Shown in pieces: positions 12,726 to 15,452 of a stretch of DNA of 15,452 nucleotides. How positions within the stretch are numbered: position 1 is the stretch's first letter; each line of letters starts with the position of its first letter. The stretch lies in the NCBI GenBank assembly GCA_023135545.1, contig JAGLSY010000105.1:1-15452 (forward strand). The letters are read 5' to 3'. Source of the stretch: Thermoplasmata archaeon. GTDB taxonomy: Archaea > Thermoplasmatota > Thermoplasmata > SG8-5 > JAGLSY01. Both the position numbers and the translations under genes were made by a program. The notes under the pieces are model-generated. The model saw only the letters and a program-made list of their open reading frames with translations, did no database searches and had not been told where the DNA came from.

Positions 12726-15452
12726 ATGAAGAAAACAACGAGTCTGATGTTGGCTGGAATGATGATCTTAAGCAGCCTAATTTCGATGGTCGGCGTGGGA
12801 AGTGCCGGAACAGAAGGAATTGGAGCCGCGGGCGCAGGCCCTGATATCGTGATCTCAAATTCATATACCGTCTCTGGTTTGGAAACATTGAACAATGTTA
12901 CGGTTACAGGAACTGGAAAGCTCATAGTACCTCCGGGAGCGACCTTCAATGTGACCAATATCTTTCTACAGAGCGGTTCGATCGTTGAGATATCGGGGGG
13001 CATAGTCAATCTTTCGAGCCTTGATCCTGCGGCAGATGTGATGGTCAATGGGATCTGCAGTTACTTCAACATGACCGATGGCGGCATCATATACATGAAG
13101 GGAAGCGGGGGTTCATCTTCTCTTTTCTCCAGCCAAGGCGGCAATACGAATATTGACATAATAGCCACAGAAGGAATGAAAATCACTGATTCTTTCTTTA
13201 CCCTCGCAGGTGGAAATGGTTACGGCCCAGCATCCCCTTGGACATCTGGAAATCTTAATGGCTACGTGTCTGCCGGCGGCAGTTCCAACATCACACTAGA
13301 TCTGACAAAACCCGGAGGAGTAATGTACGTGAACAACACCTCATTCGATCTTCTAGGAGGCAATGGTGGAGATGCAGCCGATGGAGGATTACCCGGCGGG
13401 AGCAGTGGTGGTTTTTCAGCAGGTGGTGATATCTCAGGACATGTTGGTGCTGGTGGAAGCGCATTTTTTGAATTATTATCGAATAACGATGTATCACTGG
13501 CTCAAAACGAGATTACGCTTAACGGTGGAAAAGGTGGCGAAGCAGGCAGTGCAGCAGATATGATCTATGGACCAACTTCAGGAGCTGGTGGCGCAGGATA
13601 CTCTGGCGGAGCTGGCTCTCCCGGATTGAGCAACACTCCCGGGCAGATGGGCGGAGACATATCAGATTATGTTGGTGCTGGTGGAAGCATTATGGTAAGC
13701 ATAATTGCAGAGAAGCTAGTAGCTAATACAACAATTTTGACGGCCAATGGTGGAAATGGCGGAAACGCAGGTGATGGTGGAAACGGTGCTGGATGGGGAT
13801 CTGCTGGTGGAGGCGGCTACTCTGGTGGAGGTGGAGGAAGTTATTGGCATACAGAGGGCGGCAACGGAGGTGCAATAACTGGCAATGTAGGAAGCGGCGG
13901 ATCTATTGATATTGATTTTAACATAACGTCTATAGCAGAAATTAATCACAGCAATATTATCGCCATTGCAGGCAATGGAGGACAGGCAGGCAGTGGAGGT
14001 AGCAGTACAGGCATCCATGGCTCTGGTGGAGGTGGAGGTGGCTACTCGGGCGGTGGCGGCGGCGGAAACGGCGGTGCCGCAGGTGGAGAGGCCGGGCACG
14101 ATGGAGGAGACGGTGGCCCGGTATCTGGCAATGTTGGTTGCGGTGCTGACACAAACGTCCTTTTGGATTCAGATGTTTTGATCGTAATTAACACATCTTT
14201 TGACCTCCATGGAGGAGAAGCAGGAGATGGAGGAATAGCTGGTAGTAACTCGGCCGGCGTTAGCTGTGGCGGAGGCGGCGGTGGCTCGTATTCTGCCGGC
14301 GGCGGTGGTGGACGCGGATATTCTGGACTGACAAATGGTGTAGGAGGAAGCGGTGGAGTAGTATCTGCATCTGTCGGAGATGGTGGCGATGCCACATTAC
14401 TGATGCAAAGCCCCAAACCATCCATTTCGGCAACTACCCAGGTAAACCTCACAAACGGCATTAATGGAAATGGAGCAGCATCTTCAGCACCACCAACGGT
14501 CGGGGGCGAGGGACTTGGCAGAGTGACCAGTTCCGGAGCCATGACAGAAACAATTCCAATGAGCATTCCCCTTCTTCTATCACCTGAGAACAATTCAATA
14601 TTAGCAGTGAACCCGACTTGTGAATGGCTGGATCTGCACAATTCCACAACGAACGGGTCTTTAAGTGAATATTATATCGAAATAGACAATGATTTTGATT
14701 TTTCTTCGCCTGAAAGAACAAATATTATGACATCAGCGAATTATATTTCTGTACCACCTCTGGCAGATGGAATATATTATTGGAGAGTAACAGCCAACTA
14801 TTCAATACCCATAGGAAGCAATGCTGGATGGTCAGATGTTTGGGTATTCACCATTGGTGATGTGCCTCCCAGCCCATCCCTGACCACCCCGGCCACCAAC
14901 GAACACATTACCGGAGTCTATAACATCACTGCGATAAGTGACCCGGATAGTATCAATGTGAATTTTTCTTACTTCGATGGCGGTTGGCATTTTATCGGGG
15001 CGGGTATTTATGATTCAGGCTCTGGCATGTGGTATTATAATTGGGATACAGCAGGTCTGAACCTGGTTGACATCAATGTTACAGCCAATGCAACTGATGA
15101 TGATCCGGCGTGGGGCAATACGACGAATACGGGAATCGAGATAGACAATACTGCACCGACACCCACTTTGCTTACTCCATCGGATAACGAGCAGATCAGA
15201 GGGGTCTATAGAACCACTGCCACAAGCGACCCGGATACTGTTTCTGTGGGGTTCAATTATTCGGATGGCTTATGGCACAATATTGGATTCGGGAGTTACG
15301 ACGCAGGTAACGGGTCATGGTTTTATGACTGGGACACCAGCGGATTGGATTTATCTGGGGTGATAGTTTCAGTGGACGCGATGGACGAGGTAAATCTTTT
15401 GGGAACGGACAGTAATACTAATATTATAATCGATAACACAGATCCTGTAATA
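12726..15452 (+). CDS. large secreted Gly-rich and Ig-repeat surface protein, 3' end cut by window edge
   Basis: Open for 909 codons to the right edge with no stop. Residues 1-27 form a signal peptide (basic MKKT, hydrophobic core, GVGSAG). Residues about 35-150 are beta-rich (VTVTGTGKLIVPPGATF, GSIVEISGGIVNLSS), like parallel beta-helix proteins. Residues 154 to about 560 contain six glycine-rich modules. Residues about 615-712 resemble a fibronectin/Ig-like domain ending in YYWRVTANYS. From about 713 two Ig-like repeats of about 95 residues follow and a third begins at the edge (DNTAP, DNTDPV borders). Many N-x-S/T sequons suggest N-glycosylation. It is probably an adhesin or S-layer-associated protein; the anchor (for example PGF-CTERM) would lie beyond the window. 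Strong GAGGTGG supports the start. Expression is probably tied to RNA copy 2 in its leader. Confidence 0.9.
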   Translation, partial: MKKTTSLMLAGMMILSSLISMVGVGSAGTEGIGAAGAGPDIVISNSYTVSGLETLNNVTVTGTGKLIVPPGATFNVTNIFLQSGSIVEISGGIVNLSSLDPAADVMVNGICSYFNMTDGGIIYMKGSGGSSSLFSSQGGNTNIDIIATEGMKITDSFFTLAGGNGYGPASPWTSGNLNGYVSAGGSSNITLDLTKPGGVMYVNNTSFDLLGGNGGDAADGGLPGGSSGGFSAGGDISGHVGAGGSAFFELLSNNDVSLAQNEITLNGGKGGEAGSAADMIYGPTSGAGGAGYSGGAGSPGLSNTPGQMGGDISDYVGAGGSIMVSIIAEKLVANTTILTANGGNGGNAGDGGNGAGWGSAGGGGYSGGGGGSYWHTEGGNGGAITGNVGSGGSIDIDFNITSIAEINHSNIIAIAGNGGQAGSGGSSTGIHGSGGGGGGYSGGGGGGNGGAAGGEAGHDGGDGGPVSGNVGCGADTNVLLDSDVLIVINTSFDLHGGEAGDGGIAGSNSAGVSCGGGGGGSYSAGGGGGRGYSGLTNGVGGSGGVVSASVGDGGDATLLMQSPKPSISATTQVNLTNGINGNGAASSAPPTVGGEGLGRVTSSGAMTETIPMSIPLLLSPENNSILAVNPTCEWLDLHNSTTNGSLSEYYIEIDNDFDFSSPERTNIMTSANYISVPPLADGIYYWRVTANYSIPIGSNAGWSDVWVFTIGDVPPSPSLTTPATNEHITGVYNITAISDPDSINVNFSYFDGGWHFIGAGIYDSGSGMWYYNWDTAGLNLVDINVTANATDDDPAWGNTTNTGIEIDNTAPTPTLLTPSDNEQIRGVYRTTATSDPDTVSVGFNYSDGLWHNIGFGSYDAGNGSWFYDWDTSGLDLSGVIVSVDAMDEVNLLGTDSNTNIIIDNTDPVI
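13185..14410 (+). repeat. six glycine-rich protein modules
   Basis: Modules begin near 13185, 13329, 13500, 13722, 13944 and 14184 (residues 154, 202, 259, 333, 407, 487). Each opens with an N/T-S-F/I-x-L-like strand and GGNGG or a variant, passes through a GGYSGGGGGG-type stretch in the later copies, and closes with SGxVGxGGS and a hydrophobic strand. Modules grow from about 48 to 80 residues toward the C-terminus, mostly by lengthening of the Gly tract. Confidence 0.75.
14866..15452 (+). repeat. tandem Ig-like repeats in the surface protein
   Basis: Two units of about 95 residues share TPxxNExIxGVY, then SDPDxxxVxFxYxDGxWHxIGxG, then W(Y/F)YxWDTxGL, and a closing IxIDNTxP. A third begins at the right edge. 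Similarity at DNA level is lower than at protein level, so the duplication is not recent. Confidence 0.8.

Noticed and set aside
13291..14647. Minus-strand frames rich in Pro, His or Ala-Thr opposite the surface protein
   Set aside because: These are the antisense of glycine codons in the Gly-rich modules, a composition artefact.

Overview
The window looks archaeal, most likely from an uncultivated Thermoplasmatota-like euryarchaeote. The evidence is archaeal TATA boxes about 26 nt before starts (including a leaderless start at 1900), the DUF835 domain, single-domain KaiC/RAD55-like ATPases, a tandem-GNAT pair, and a very large Gly-rich secreted protein. The phylum is inferred from gene content; no rRNA or tRNA was found. 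Two large genes run off the ends: a signalling ATPase-like protein at the left edge and the surface protein at the right edge.

Layout. 1-1797 (-): 3'-truncated STAND/AAA-like protein with winged-helix and TPR regions and a degenerate P-loop. 1900-2253 (+): leaderless stand-alone PAS protein, divergent from it. 2447-2755 (+): small membrane or secreted protein whose stop codon lies inside the start of a structured RNA element (copy 1, 2751-2928). 3081-5194 (-): two overlapping genes for double-GNAT acetyltransferases; the downstream one has an odd tail encoded by hairpin-rich DNA. 5356-7203 (+): S9-family serine peptidase. 7417-11236 (+): a tight five-gene operon with two small helical proteins (three copies of one domain), two paralogous KaiC-like ATPases and a 7TM receptor carrying two DUF835 domains. 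11269-12237 (-): radical SAM enzyme flanked by direct repeats. 12417-12712 (+): second, longer copy of the structured RNA, ending at the ribosome-binding site of the surface protein gene (12726 to edge).

Most notable are (1) the two-copy structured element, whose helices are kept by compensatory base changes and whose 5' hairpin motif also occurs at the 3' end of the radical SAM gene, and (2) the five-gene operon, which reads as a membrane-to-cytoplasm signalling module joining a 7TM sensor, RecA-fold ATPases and a repeated helical domain I cannot assign to a named family. PAS, TPR-ATPase and 7TM-DUF835 genes together suggest a locus rich in signal transduction.
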